Shown: positions 1 to 9,221, numbered from the stretch's first letter. The stretch: DNA of 15,175 nucleotides from an uncultured Acetobacteraceae bacterium (GCA_903839965.1 CAIMEK010000691.1:1-15175), one strand, 5' to 3'. Program-made: numbers and translations. The notes: generated by a model from the letters alone, not told the origin.

Positions 1-204
1 CCCGCCGCCCGGCGCATCGTCAACCCGATCCTGCGCATGCTCGGCATCGGCCCCTACGTCCCCCGCGAGCGCCCGGTCCGCCCCGCGCCCGCACCCCGCC
101 CCGCGCCACGCCCCAGGTTCCCGGCGCCACCCGGCGAGGTCGCCCCCCGCTCTTCCGGCTTCCCCTGGTACCTGCTCCTTACGCCGGCTGAAAAACCAAC
201 CTGA
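1..204 (+). CDS. C-terminal fragment of an unidentified protein
   Basis: An open frame enters from the left edge in frame 1 and stops at TGA 202-204, giving 67 visible residues. The first part looks like ordinary folded protein (RRIVNPILRMLGIGPY). The rest is a proline/arginine-rich, probably disordered tail with alternating Pro-Ala and Pro-Arg, ending PAEKPT. I do not recognise the family. The frame faces the amidohydrolase gene (convergent, 125 nt between stops) and is followed at once by a GC-rich hairpin, which supports a genuine gene end. The alternative is a chance open frame in GC-rich DNA, so the call is moderate only. Confidence 0.45.
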   Translation, partial: PAARRIVNPILRMLGIGPYVPRERPVRPAPAPRPAPRPRFPAPPGEVAPRSSGFPWYLLLTPAEKPT

Positions 205-205
205 C

Positions 206-240
206 CCGGCGCGCGCCTTCGCGTGACGCCGGCGCGCGCC
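206..240. terminator. GC-rich hairpin in the convergent gap (possible terminator)
   Basis: The 12-mer CCGGCGCGCGCC occurs at 206-217 and again at 229-240. Its 10-nt core GGCGCGCGCC is self-complementary, so the two copies (208-217 and 231-240) are direct and inverted repeats at once and can form a 10-bp hairpin with a 13-nt loop. It begins 2 nt after the TGA at 202-204. There is no T-run on either side, so intrinsic termination is not assured. A second weak pairing (GCGGGG 294-299 with CCCCGC 319-324) lies nearer the stop of the leftward gene. Nothing else is evident in the 205-329 gap. Confidence 0.35.
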
Positions 241-329
241 TCATTGCGTCCGTGACGTTACGGTATCGTATCTATCTCTAGCCACATCCCGCTGCGGGGC
301 CTTGCGCCGCCCAACCCACCCCGCGGCGC

Positions 330-1289
330 CTAGCTGAAGTACACCCGCTCCGCCGTCTTGCGCAGCAGCCACTCGCGATCCGCCACCGTGACGTCCAGGC
401 GGTCCCGGATCAGCGAAATCGAGGCCCGGTAGCCCTGGCCCTCCGCCCACTGGTAGGGACTGTCGCTGCCCCACATCAGCCGCTCCGGCCCGAAAGCGCC
501 GATCAGCTCGTGGATCATCGGCAGCATGTCGTCATAGGGCGGGGTGCGCCGGCCCAGCGCGTAATAGGCCGACAGCTTCACATGGGTCAGCGGATGGCGG
601 GCGAGCTTGGCCAGGTTGGCGACGTCGCCCGGCTTGATGGTGCCCGGCACCGGCGGCGTCTGGCCGAACCCGTCCACGCCGATGCGGGCGATGTGGTCGA
701 TCACCACCGTGGTGGCGGGGAACATCTCGCTCAGCCGGTCCAGTTGCGGCAACCAGTCCGGATTGGTCAGCGGGCAGATCGCCATCCGGTTCATCGCCGC
801 GGTCTGGTACACCTGCATCAGCGGATGCTGCTCGGGCAGGTATTCCTTCCACGGCGTCAGCAGCACCACCCGGAACGCCTTCACGCCCTGCGCCTTGAGT
901 TGCAGCATCCGTTCGGGCGCGCCCGGCGCCATGGGGTCGAGATACGCCTGCACGGCCACCTGGCCGGGTCGGGCCTTCAGCAGGTCGATCAGATAGGTGG
1001 CATCGGAGGCGAAATGCATGGTGTGGCCGATCGCCACCACCCGGCCCACCCCCTCCGGGCCGGTGATCGAAAAGAACGTGCCGATATCGAAGCCCTTGGG
1101 CTGCACGTTCTCCTCCTTCGCGCCGGGGGCGAGCGGGTAGTGCTTGCGGTCCGGGCTCCAGAGATGCGAGTGGGCATCGATATAGCTGAACTCGCCGGCG
1201 GCGCTGGTGCGGGCCAGCGCCGCGGTCGCCGCCAATGCGCCACCGGTTTGCAACACAGTTCTGCGTCCAAGGATCGACGACGTCGTCAT
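330..1289 (-). CDS. Tat-exported amidohydrolase_2 family hydrolase (lactonase-like)
   Basis: A 319-residue metal-dependent hydrolase of the TIM-barrel amidohydrolase_2 type (the COG3618 group, which includes sugar lactonases and dicarboxylate lactone hydrolases). Visible motifs are the first-strand metal ligands DAHSH (residues 38-42), a conserved His in VIDHIAR (H199) and the C-terminal Asp in MWGSDSPYQ (D276). The N-terminus is a twin-arginine signal: RRTVLQ at 9-14, a small hydrophobic Ala-rich stretch and a likely cleavage near 30-32. The mature enzyme should therefore be periplasmic. The start is supported by GGGAGGG four nt upstream of ATG. It is the last gene of the leftward sugar operon, 115 nt after the isomerase gene. 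Hydrolysis of a sugar lactone is a family-based guess; the substrate cannot be read from sequence. Confidence 0.85.
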   Translation of the reverse strand: MTTSSILGRRTVLQTGGALAATAALARTSAAGEFSYIDAHSHLWSPDRKHYPLAPGAKEENVQPKGFDIGTFFSITGPEGVGRVVAIGHTMHFASDATYLIDLLKARPGQVAVQAYLDPMAPGAPERMLQLKAQGVKAFRVVLLTPWKEYLPEQHPLMQVYQTAAMNRMAICPLTNPDWLPQLDRLSEMFPATTVVIDHIARIGVDGFGQTPPVPGTIKPGDVANLAKLARHPLTHVKLSAYYALGRRTPPYDDMLPMIHELIGAFGPERLMWGSDSPYQWAEGQGYRASISLIRDRLDVTVADREWLLRKTAERVYFS

Positions 1290-1404
1290 CGTGCCCTCCC
1301 GAGGCTTTGTTACGCGGCCATCCTGGGCGCTTCATCGGTCGAACTCAAGGCGTGCAGTTCTGGGAGCGTGCAGGCAAACAGCCCGCCTCGGGGCTCCGCG
1401 CGAA

Positions 1405-2850
1405 TTATCCGGGCTGCTGGATCCCGGCTGCGTGGTGGTACAGCGGCCAGCGCAGGTATTTCGCCACCGCCTCGTCCACCGCCGCGGCGTAGTGTCCACG
1501 CACCATGGCGACGTGGTGCTCGAAGCCGTTGGCGCAGATATGGCCGAGCAGCCGCCGCAGCGCCGGCACTTCGGTCACCGCGATGCCCCCGTCCATGGCG
1601 AACGGGTCGTCGGTGAACCGGCCCTGCCCGAGATAGGCCTTGATGCGGCCCGCCGTGTCGTCGGTGGAAATGCGGAAATACGTCATCGGGCCGGGCTGCA
1701 CCTTGCCCTTGACCGCGCCGAAGCATTTCTCCGCTCCGACCACGGTGCCGATCACCCCGAGATTGGCAATCTCCGGCTGCTCGCCGATGAAGCTTTTCGG
1801 GAAATTGCCGCAATGCGTGCAGACGCAGGTGTCCGCCCGGTCGCCGTAGTTGTTGTTCCAGTCGAGCAGCGCCGGCGGCGCGCCGGAGGCCAGCGCCAGC
1901 GCGTGCATCGAAACCGCGCCGGCGATGTCCGCCTCGCAGGCGCTGGCCATCAGCCGCTCGCCCATCATGCTCATCGACAGGCAGGCCGCGCAGCCGAAAT
2001 TGTCCTCCACGCTGGTCCAGCACTGAATCGAGCTGGCGTCGCAGGCGTTGCGTTCCATCCAGCGCTCGACCGTCACCGAAAGCCGGGCCTGCAGCACCAC
2101 CTTGTCGGCGTGGATGCTGGGCGGGATGCGGCCGTAGCCGCGGATGCGGGCGAGCATGGCCTCGGTCGCGGGGTCGTTGTCGGCCAGTGCGTTCGCCTCG
2201 GCGATGATCTCCGACAGGTCCACCGGCACCACCGTGATACCGCTGGCCTGCAGCAGCTTCTCGCTGAAGCGCACGGTGTTGAACGCCGCCGGGCGGGCGC
2301 CGATGCAGCCGATGCGTGCCCGGCGCAGGCCGCGCACGGTGCGGCAGATGCGGGCGAAGCGGTCCAGGTCGTCGCGGAACTCCGCGCTCGCGAGGGTGGA
2401 GCTGTGCGAGGTCGTGTCGGTGAACGGAATGCCGTACTGGTAGAGGTTGTTGCACACCGAGATCTTGCCGCAGAAGGCGTCGCGGCGATGCGCCAGGTCG
2501 ACCTTGTCAAGCTCGTCGTTGCAGGCGGCGACCAGCACCGGCACGCCGAGTTCCGCCTGGCGGATGGTCTCGGCGATGGCGATCTCGTCGCCGAAATTCG
2601 CCAGCACGACCACCAGGCCATCGATGCTGCCGCGATGCCCGGAGAACATGCGGGCGGTCATGGCCGCCTCGTCGCGGGTTTCGACGGCGCCGTTGCGGGT
2701 GGCGTCAACCGGCAGAATGTGGGCCGCGATGCCCAGGCGGCCAAGCTGGTCGAGCACGTCGCGGCGTGCGCCCAGGGCCAGTTCGCCGTTGAAGAACTGG
2801 CGGCTGCCGATGATGAGGCCCAGGGAGACGCGTGCGTCGATCGCGGGCAT
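1405..2850 (-). CDS. L-fucose/L-arabinose isomerase-like sugar isomerase
   Basis: A 481-residue protein resembling the fucose/arabinose isomerase fold, which interconverts aldoses and ketoses with a divalent metal. Features that fit: an N-terminal Rossmann-like region (GLIIGSRQFFNG at 11-22), the middle domain, and a C-terminal catalytic region. Candidate metal ligands are E306 (ACEADIAGA), D330 (LLDWNNNYGD) and H445 or H446 (FEHHVAMVRGHY), in the order Glu-Asp-His seen in FucI. It is rather shorter than classical E. coli FucI (about 590 aa) and Cys-rich around 267-346. The start is ATG with AAGGAA upstream, 24 nt after the kinase stop. Its place in an operon with a ketose kinase and transketolase suggests it makes the ketose that is then phosphorylated. 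The specific sugar is unknown; assignment to FucI proper is not justified. Confidence 0.85.
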   Translation of the reverse strand: MPAIDARVSLGLIIGSRQFFNGELALGARRDVLDQLGRLGIAAHILPVDATRNGAVETRDEAAMTARMFSGHRGSIDGLVVVLANFGDEIAIAETIRQAELGVPVLVAACNDELDKVDLAHRRDAFCGKISVCNNLYQYGIPFTDTTSHSSTLASAEFRDDLDRFARICRTVRGLRRARIGCIGARPAAFNTVRFSEKLLQASGITVVPVDLSEIIAEANALADNDPATEAMLARIRGYGRIPPSIHADKVVLQARLSVTVERWMERNACDASSIQCWTSVEDNFGCAACLSMSMMGERLMASACEADIAGAVSMHALALASGAPPALLDWNNNYGDRADTCVCTHCGNFPKSFIGEQPEIANLGVIGTVVGAEKCFGAVKGKVQPGPMTYFRISTDDTAGRIKAYLGQGRFTDDPFAMDGGIAVTEVPALRRLLGHICANGFEHHVAMVRGHYAAAVDEAVAKYLRWPLYHHAAGIQQPG

Positions 2851-2874
2851 GTCGGGGTTTCCTTGCCGTGGACG

Positions 2875-4347
2875 TCAGGGGGGGTCGCGCAGGCGCGAGC
2901 GGGCAACCGCGCCGAGCCACAGCGCCCGTGCCGCTTGCCGATCGGCGTCGTCCATCGCCGGCGTGAAGCGGCGGTGCCGGCGCGGCAGGGTGCGGCAGGT
3001 CTCGGCGGACCAAACCTGCGCACCGATGCCGGCCATGTGGGCGACGCCGAGGGCGGACAGCTCCGTATCCTCCGCGCGGCGCACGGGGCGGCCGAGCAGG
3101 TCGGCCTGCAACTGCATCAGCGCGTCGTTGCGGGTCGGGCCGCCATCGACATGCAACTCCGCGATGTCGGTGACACCGGAGCGGATGGCCTCGACCACGT
3201 CGGCGACCTGGTGCACGATCGCCTCGACGGTGGCGCGCGCAAGCTGCGCCCGGCCGGCGCCGAGGGTCAGGTTGGCGATCAGGCCCGAGGCCCGGTCGTC
3301 CCACCACGGCGCGCCGAGCCCGGTGAAGGCCGGCACCAGCACCACGCCGTCGCTGGTGGACGCGGTGCCGAGCGCGGCCAGGTCGTGCGGTGTCATGCCC
3401 AGCACGTCGGCCATCCAGCGCAGCGCCGAGCCGGCGGAGCGGATGTTGCCTTCGGCCGCATAGGCCACCTCCGCCATCTGCCAGGCGATGGTCAGGCAAA
3501 GCCCCGCGCCGAGGGCTTCCGGGCGGGGGATCAGCCCCATTACCGACGAGCCGGTGCCGTAGGTGGCCTTCACCTGCCCGGGTCCGGTCGCGCCATGGGC
3601 GAACAGGGCGGCGTGGCTGTCTCCCATCACCGCGTGCAGGCCCACGCCGTCCGGCAGCGGCGGCAGGCCGCGCACCGCCGGGAAGGGGCCGCAGGACGGC
3701 CGCAATTCCGGCAGCGCGGCACGTGGAATGCCGAACAGGTCGAGCAGATCGTCGTCCCAGGCGAGGCGCCGCACGTCGAGCAACTGGGTGCGCGACGCGT
3801 TGCCGGGTTCGCTCAAATGCTCGCCCGACCAGCGGCTCAGCAGCCAGGAATCGACGGTGCCGAGGCACAGCCGTCCCGCGCGTGCCAGCGCGCGATCGGG
3901 ATCGTGGCGGTCGAGCAGCCAGCGCGCCTTGGCCGCCGAAAACATCGGGTCGAGCGGCAGGCCGCTGCGCTCGCGCACCAGGCGTTCGACCGCGGGCGTG
4001 CGCAACGCCGCGCAGTCCGCGGCCGTGCGCTGGTCCTGCCAACTGATCAGCGGCGCCAGCGGCGCACCGGAGCGGCGGTCCCAGAGCACCAGCGATTCGC
4101 GCTGGTTGCTGAGCCCGACGGCCACGATGGCGCGCGCGTCGTGCCCGGCGATGCAGTCGCGCACCGCCGCCTGCACGCTGCGTTCGATGGCGAGCGCGTC
4201 CTGCTCGACCCAGCCGGGCTGCGGGCGTGCCTCGCCGAGCGGGCTGCTGCCCCGGCTGGCGATGGTGCCGTCGGCACCGACCAGGATGCATTTCGTGGCG
4301 CTGGTGCCCTGGTCGATGGCAAGCACGAACGGCGGGCGCGAGGTCAT
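2875..4347 (-). CDS. FGGY-family carbohydrate kinase (glycerol-kinase-like)
   Basis: A 490-residue two-domain sugar kinase of the ASKHA/FGGY fold, using ATP to phosphorylate a polyol or ketose in the cytoplasm. Motifs: phosphate-1 loop AIDQGTSATK (10-19), NQRES (81-85), WQDQRTA (103-109), the catalytic base in GDSHAALF (D243), YGTGSS (263-268), FTGLGAPWWD (341-350) and VDGGPTRND (400-408). Several of these match glycerol kinase more than xylulokinase, but the loop reads TSATK instead of TTSSR. The start is fixed by an ATGA overlap with the upstream transketolase C-half (4344-4347), so translation is probably coupled. Operon context between isomerase and transketolase argues for a ketose kinase such as a pentulose or branched ketose kinase rather than true glycerol kinase. 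Confidence 0.88.
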   Translation of the reverse strand: MTSRPPFVLAIDQGTSATKCILVGADGTIASRGSSPLGEARPQPGWVEQDALAIERSVQAAVRDCIAGHDARAIVAVGLSNQRESLVLWDRRSGAPLAPLISWQDQRTAADCAALRTPAVERLVRERSGLPLDPMFSAAKARWLLDRHDPDRALARAGRLCLGTVDSWLLSRWSGEHLSEPGNASRTQLLDVRRLAWDDDLLDLFGIPRAALPELRPSCGPFPAVRGLPPLPDGVGLHAVMGDSHAALFAHGATGPGQVKATYGTGSSVMGLIPRPEALGAGLCLTIAWQMAEVAYAAEGNIRSAGSALRWMADVLGMTPHDLAALGTASTSDGVVLVPAFTGLGAPWWDDRASGLIANLTLGAGRAQLARATVEAIVHQVADVVEAIRSGVTDIAELHVDGGPTRNDALMQLQADLLGRPVRRAEDTELSALGVAHMAGIGAQVWSAETCRTLPRRHRRFTPAMDDADRQAARALWLGAVARSRLRDPP

Positions 4348-5284
4348 CGCATGAGTTCCCTGGCGGCGCCGGCGATGCCCTCGGCGTTCAGCCCGAAATG
4401 GTCGAGCAGGAAGGCGGTGTTGCCGGTCGGCGCGAAGCCAGTCACGCCGAGAATGCGCATCGGCACGGGGCAGTGCTCGACGACGAATTCCGCGACCGCC
4501 GAGCCCAGGCCGCCATGCACCACCGCCTCTTCGGCGGTGACGATGCGGCCGGTTTCCGTGGCGGCCGCCAGCACCGCCGCCGCGTCCAGCGGCTTGATGG
4601 TCGCCATGTTCAGCACCCGCGCCGCAACGCCCGCCTCCGCCAGCAGCGCCGCCGCCGCCAGCGCGCGCGACACCATCACGCCGGCCGCGATCAGGGTCAC
4701 GTCGGCGCCCTCGCGCAGCAGCGTCGCCCGGCCCGCCTCGAAGCCGCTGCCGGCGGGCGTGACGGCGGGCACCTTGAAGCGGCCGATGCGCATGAACACC
4801 GGCTTGCCGGCGCCCGCCGCCCAGCGCATCGCGCCGCGGGTCTGCTCGGGATCGGCCGGCACCAGCACGGTGAGGTCGGCCACCGCCCGCAGCCAGGCCA
4901 GATCCTCGATGGAATGATGCGTCGGGCCCAGCTCGCCGTACGCCATGCCCGGGCTCTGGCCGCACAGCACCACGTGGTAGGAGTTGTAGGCGATGTCCGC
5001 CTTGATCTGCTCGAGCGCGCGCCCACTCAGGAACGGCGACGCTGCGGAGACGAACGGGATGAAGCCGCCGTTGGCGAGCCCCGCCGCGACGCCCACCATG
5101 TTCTGCTCGGCGATGCCCACGTTGATCAGCCGGTCGGGAAACGCCGCCGCGAAGCCGGTGAGATTACTGGAGCCGACGGAGTCGGCGCACACCGCCACGA
5201 TCCGGCTGTCGGCGCGGGCGAGCGCGATCAGCTCCTCGGCGAAGGCAACCCGGCAGTCGAATGTATCCATAAGCGCCGCGGCAT

Positions 5285-5288
<4 letters not shown>
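4344..5288 (-). CDS. Transketolase-like subunit, C-terminal half (pyrimidine-binding plus C domain)
   Basis: A 314-residue protein equal to the second half of a transketolase. The pyrimidine-binding domain carries the catalytic glutamate in VGIAEQNMVG (E61), then GPTHHSIED (121-129), a typical substrate-facing loop. A C-terminal transketolase_C domain follows from about residue 185 (ADVTLIAAGVMV, EEAVVHGGLGSA). It needs the preceding gene product to form an active thiamine-diphosphate enzyme transferring two-carbon units between sugars. The start ATG at 5286-5288 overlaps the stop of the N-half by 4 nt (ATGA); an internal ATG seven codons in is possible. Split transketolases occur in specialised sugar pathways (AptA/AptB for apulose 4-phosphate, SqwG/SqwH for sulfofructose) as well as in some general metabolism, so substrate is open. 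Confidence 0.9.
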
Positions 5289-6123
<835 letters not shown>

Positions 6124-6127
<4 letters not shown>

Positions 6128-6933
6128 TTCACCGCTCCTGCCAGTCCCTGCACGAAATAGCGTTGGAAGAACATGTAGACGAGCATGATGGGCGTGATGC
6201 CGATCAGCACGGCCGCGGCAATCTGGTCGTACTGGATCGCGTATTCCGAGCTGAAATGGATCAGCCCCAGCGGCAGCGTGCGGACTTCATCCGAATGCAA
6301 AAAGATCTGCGCCAGGATGAACTCGTTCCAGGTGGCGATGCCGTCGAGGATCAGCAGGCTGGCGACCGCCGGCAACGCCAGCGGCATGATCACGCGCGCG
6401 TAGATGGTCAGCCAGGAGCAGCCATCGATCAGCGCCGCCTCGATGACATCCTTCGGGATGCGGCGGAAGAAGCCGCGCATCACCAGAATGCCGAACGGAA
6501 TGCCGAAGCCCATGTACATGAGGAAGAGGCCGAAGCGGGTATCGATGAGCCCCAGATTCTTCATCAGCACGGTGAGCGGGACCAGCGTCATCTGAATCGG
6601 CACGATCATCCCGGTCACGAAGAAGCCGAGCAGCCAGCCGCGCGAGGGCAGCGGCAGGAACACCAGCGCGAAGGCCGCGAGGCTCTCGACCAGCACGCCG
6701 GTCGGAACCTTGATGGCGGTCATCAGCAGCGAATTGAACAGGTAGGTGGACACGCCCAGGTTCCAGGCGTCGGTGAAGTTCGCCCAGCGCAGCGTGTGGG
6801 GCAGGGCGAGCGCGCCATAGCGGGCGAAATCGCTGATGTCGCGCACCGCCACCAGCGCCAGCACGATCACCGGGGCGAGCCACACCACCGCGGCGGCGAT
6901 CAGCAAACCATGGCGGACAGCGCGCGGGAACAT
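6124..6933 (-). CDS. CUT1-type sugar ABC transporter permease (MalG-like)
   Basis: An inner-membrane permease of about 269 residues with six expected hydrophobic helices. The EAA loop that docks the ATPase is EAALIDGCSWLTIYARVIMPLALP, beginning near residue 165. It is the partner of the permease encoded just upstream, forming the heterodimeric channel. Two starts are possible: ATG 6931-6933, 1 nt beyond the upstream stop and preceded by GGGA, or ATG 6961-6963, which adds ten residues and overlaps the upstream gene by 29 nt. I prefer the shorter form, without strong Shine-Dalgarno support for either. Its stop overlaps the GTG of the transketolase N-half, tying import to catabolism in one transcript. 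Confidence 0.9.
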
Positions 6934-6934
6934 T

Positions 6935-7861
6935 CTAGCGGTCCCGGGAGAGATGGCGGACATAGGGCACGGCGAACAGCAGCGTCAGGAACAGCAGGAT
7001 GATGGCGACCGCCGTGCCGCCGCCGACGTTGTTGTCGTTGTAAGTGAGGAAGTACATGAATGTGCCGAGCACCTGCGTCGTGTTGGCCGGGCCGCCATAG
7101 GTCATGGCGTAGACGATGTCGTAGACCTTGAGCGAGTTGATCGTGCTGATGGCGACGACGATGAGCGTGGTTTCGCGCAGCAGCGGGATCACCACGTAAC
7201 GGATCGACTGCAAAGGTGAGGCGCCTTCGATGGCGGTCGCTTCGTGCAGTTCCGGCGGGATGGTTTGCAGGCCGGCCAAATAGAGCAGCATCGGCAGCCC
7301 CGCCGCAGCCCACGACGCGGCGGCGATGACGGAGAACAACGCGACATGCGGATCGGAGAGCCAGTCCACCTGCAGCGAACCGAGGCCGACAGCGACGAGC
7401 ACCTGGTTGAACAGGCCGAGCTGCGGATGGTAGATCCAGGTCCAGATCAGCCCCACCACCGCGAGCGACAGCGTGGAGGGGAAGTAGAAAATCGAGCGAT
7501 AGATCGCCCGGCCACGCAGCCGCCGGTCGAGCGCCAGCGCGAGCGTGAAGCCGATGCTGTTGGGGATGATCAGCGCGCAGACGATCCAGATTGCGTTGTT
7601 GCGCAGCGCGATCCAGAACACCGGGTTGCGGGTCAGCAGGAGTTCGTAGTTGCGCAGGCCGACGAAGGTCATGCGCGGAGCGATGCCGTCCCAGCGGAAC
7701 AGGCTCAGGTAGCCCGAATAGATGATCGGGTAGACGACGATGGCGATATAGAACAGCAGGGCCGGCGCCAGGAACAGCAGTCCGGGCCGGTAGGTGGCGA
7801 GGCGGCTCCGCCGGCGTACGCGGGTTGCCGCCCCGACCCCGCGTACGGCGGCGATGGTCAT
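6935..7861 (-). CDS. CUT1-type sugar ABC transporter permease (MalF/UgpA-like)
   Basis: A 308-residue inner-membrane permease. After a basic cytoplasmic N-terminus (RVRRRSRLATYRPG, 14-27) comes the first hydrophobic helix (28-50), then an LFRWDG periplasmic segment typical of UgpA/MalF-like permeases. The ATPase-contacting EAA loop is at 207-226 (EATAIEGASPLQSIRYVVIP), and the late motif VYDIVYAMTYGGPANTT (246-262) is characteristic of CUT1 systems. Start ATG at 7859-7861 lies 2 nt after the binding-protein stop; longer in-frame extension into that gene is not credible. Substrates of CUT1 permeases are oligosaccharides, polyols, glycerol phosphate or modified sugars. Confidence 0.92.
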   Translation of the reverse strand: MTIAAVRGVGAATRVRRRSRLATYRPGLLFLAPALLFYIAIVVYPIIYSGYLSLFRWDGIAPRMTFVGLRNYELLLTRNPVFWIALRNNAIWIVCALIIPNSIGFTLALALDRRLRGRAIYRSIFYFPSTLSLAVVGLIWTWIYHPQLGLFNQVLVAVGLGSLQVDWLSDPHVALFSVIAAASWAAAGLPMLLYLAGLQTIPPELHEATAIEGASPLQSIRYVVIPLLRETTLIVVAISTINSLKVYDIVYAMTYGGPANTTQVLGTFMYFLTYNDNNVGGGTAVAIILLFLTLLFAVPYVRHLSRDR

Positions 7862-7863
7862 GC

Positions 7864-9120
7864 CTACTGGTTCGCCTGCCACGCTTCGATGGCGGACTGC
7901 ACCTGGGCCGCGGCGTCCTTGGGCGTCACGGTGCCCAGCACCACGCTGTCCTGCGCCGCCCAGTAGGCGGTCACCACCGGTTGCGGCAGCGCCTGGTCGC
8001 CGATCATGTAGAGGCCGACCTGCCCCTGCAGCCACTCCGCCCACTGCGCCTGGATGGCGAGGTGCTTCGGCGGCATCACGCCCAGCACGCTGCTGGGACC
8101 GCCGAACACTTCCAGGGTTTCCTGGGCCACTTTGGGATCGACCACCGTTTCCGCGAAGCGGATCGCCGCTTCCTGGGTGTCCTTGTGGGCATGCGCCGAA
8201 ATCTGGATCTGGTTGATGAAACCGCTGACCCTGAGCGGCGTATGGTCGGTCGGGTCCGCGAAGGTTCCGTAGTCGGCCGGGTCGATCTTTGCCGCGATGA
8301 TCCGCGTGCTCTCAACCGACGGAACCTCGACCACCATGGCCGCGGTGCCGTCGAACATCGGCGTCATGTCCTGCATCGGATCGACGGACAGGAAGCCCGC
8401 CGGGAAATAGCCCTTCTTCACCCAGTCCTGCAGCTTGGCGAAGGTCGCCACCATTTCGGGGCAGTTCCACGAAGCCTTCATGCCCATCAGCTTGTCGTTC
8501 AGCTCCGGGCCGGCAAAATGCTCGATCAGGAAATCCGTGAACCGCATGGTCAGCCACGAGTATTTCCCGCCGCAGCCGAACGGCGTAATGCCGGCCCCTT
8601 TCAGCATGGCCGCGATGTCTTCCAGTTCGGCGAAGCTCTTCGGGGGGGTGGCGCCGACCTTTGCGAACAGGCTCTTGCGGTAGACGAAGCTCACCGGCGT
8701 CAACCGATAGGGAATGCCATAGAGCTTCCCTTCGAAGGCCCCGAGCCGCATGGCCGACGGGATCAGCCGCTTGTCGAGGCCGTCCTTGGCCAGGCGATCC
8801 GTCATGTCGAGCGCCTGCCCGCCGGACTCGTAAGCGGAAGCCAGGCTGCCGCCCCAGTTGAACCAGCAGTCCGGCATGGAACCCGCGGAGGCGCCGACAC
8901 GCAGCGCCTGCTTGATGGCGTCGGTGCCGTATTTGGTCCAGCGGATCTCGGCATCCGGGTTTACCTTCTGGAACCGGTCGATCATCACGTCCCAGGGGTA
9001 ACTGGCCAGCGCCCAGAAATTGACCACGGTACGGGCCGATTGCGCCCGTGCCGCGCCACCCCCCAGCAACATCGAGGCGGCGAGGGACTTGCCGAAACCA
9101 CGGCGATTGAGTTCGATCAT
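7864..9120 (-). CDS. Extracellular solute-binding protein of the sugar ABC transporter (family 1)
   Basis: A 418-residue periplasmic binding protein, first gene of the leftward operon. The N-terminus has an excellent twin-arginine signal (NRRGFGKSL at 5-13, then a hydrophobic stretch and ARA-Q near 26/27), so it is exported folded. Binding-protein features include VVNFWALASYPWDVMIDRFQK (two-part start of lobe 1), NWGG, and the aromatic-rich YSWLTMRFTDF region. The start is decided by GGGAGGA four nt before ATG 9118-9120; the frame stays open upstream but lacks such a site. It captures the imported sugar or glycoside for the two permeases. Tat rather than Sec export is less common for binding proteins but known in alphaproteobacteria. 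Confidence 0.9.
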   Translation of the reverse strand: MIELNRRGFGKSLAASMLLGGGAARAQSARTVVNFWALASYPWDVMIDRFQKVNPDAEIRWTKYGTDAIKQALRVGASAGSMPDCWFNWGGSLASAYESGGQALDMTDRLAKDGLDKRLIPSAMRLGAFEGKLYGIPYRLTPVSFVYRKSLFAKVGATPPKSFAELEDIAAMLKGAGITPFGCGGKYSWLTMRFTDFLIEHFAGPELNDKLMGMKASWNCPEMVATFAKLQDWVKKGYFPAGFLSVDPMQDMTPMFDGTAAMVVEVPSVESTRIIAAKIDPADYGTFADPTDHTPLRVSGFINQIQISAHAHKDTQEAAIRFAETVVDPKVAQETLEVFGGPSSVLGVMPPKHLAIQAQWAEWLQGQVGLYMIGDQALPQPVVTAYWAAQDSVVLGTVTPKDAAAQVQSAIEAWQANQ

Positions 9121-9132
9121 CGCGTCCTCCCG

Positions 9133-9169
9133 CCATCCGGTTTCTGCATAAAAATTCAGGCCCGGATGG
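9133..9169 (-). promoter_or_regulatory. 8-bp inverted repeat in the leader of the sugar operon
   Basis: CCATCCGG at 9133-9140 is matched by its exact complement CCGGATGG at 9162-9169, leaving a 21-nt A/T-rich centre. The right-hand arm of the element partly precedes the Shine-Dalgarno of the binding-protein gene (GGGAGGA near 9125-9131), and the left arm ends 2 nt from it. In RNA it could form a hairpin controlling initiation; in DNA it could be a regulator operator. TGCAT 9145-9149 and ATGCA 9172-9176 form a second, interleaved pair. Function is inference. Confidence 0.4.
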
Positions 9170-9180
9170 TCATGCAAAAA

Positions 9181-9209
9181 ACCGTATCCCGCGCCGGGCG
9201 CTCCGTCAA
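9181..9209 (-). promoter_or_regulatory. Candidate sigma-70 promoter for the sugar operon
   Basis: Read on the minus strand, TTGACG (9204-9209) is followed after exactly 17 nt by TACGGT (9181-9186). The -35 box is one base from consensus; the -10 is weak (3 of 6). Transcription would begin near 9174 and produce a leader of about 54 nt that contains the inverted repeat at 9133-9169. A weak -10 fits a promoter needing activation or inducer relief. Confidence 0.4.
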
Positions 9210-9221
9210 TCGCCAACCCGC

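Noticed and set aside
1207..4917. Very long rightward open frame (over 1200 codons) opposite the isomerase and kinase genes
   Set aside because: It is antisense to clear isomerase, kinase and transketolase genes with intact family motifs; its translation is Arg/Ala/His-rich low complexity, typical of the complementary frame in GC-rich DNA.
4348..4965. Upstream extension of the FGGY kinase frame
   Set aside because: The extra residues overlap the transketolase C-half and lack family similarity; the ATGA overlap and DQGT motif position fix the start at 4347.
9121..9216. Longer N-terminus for the sugar-binding protein
   Set aside because: It would bury the Tat signal internally, whereas ATG 9118-9120 has a strong ribosome site.
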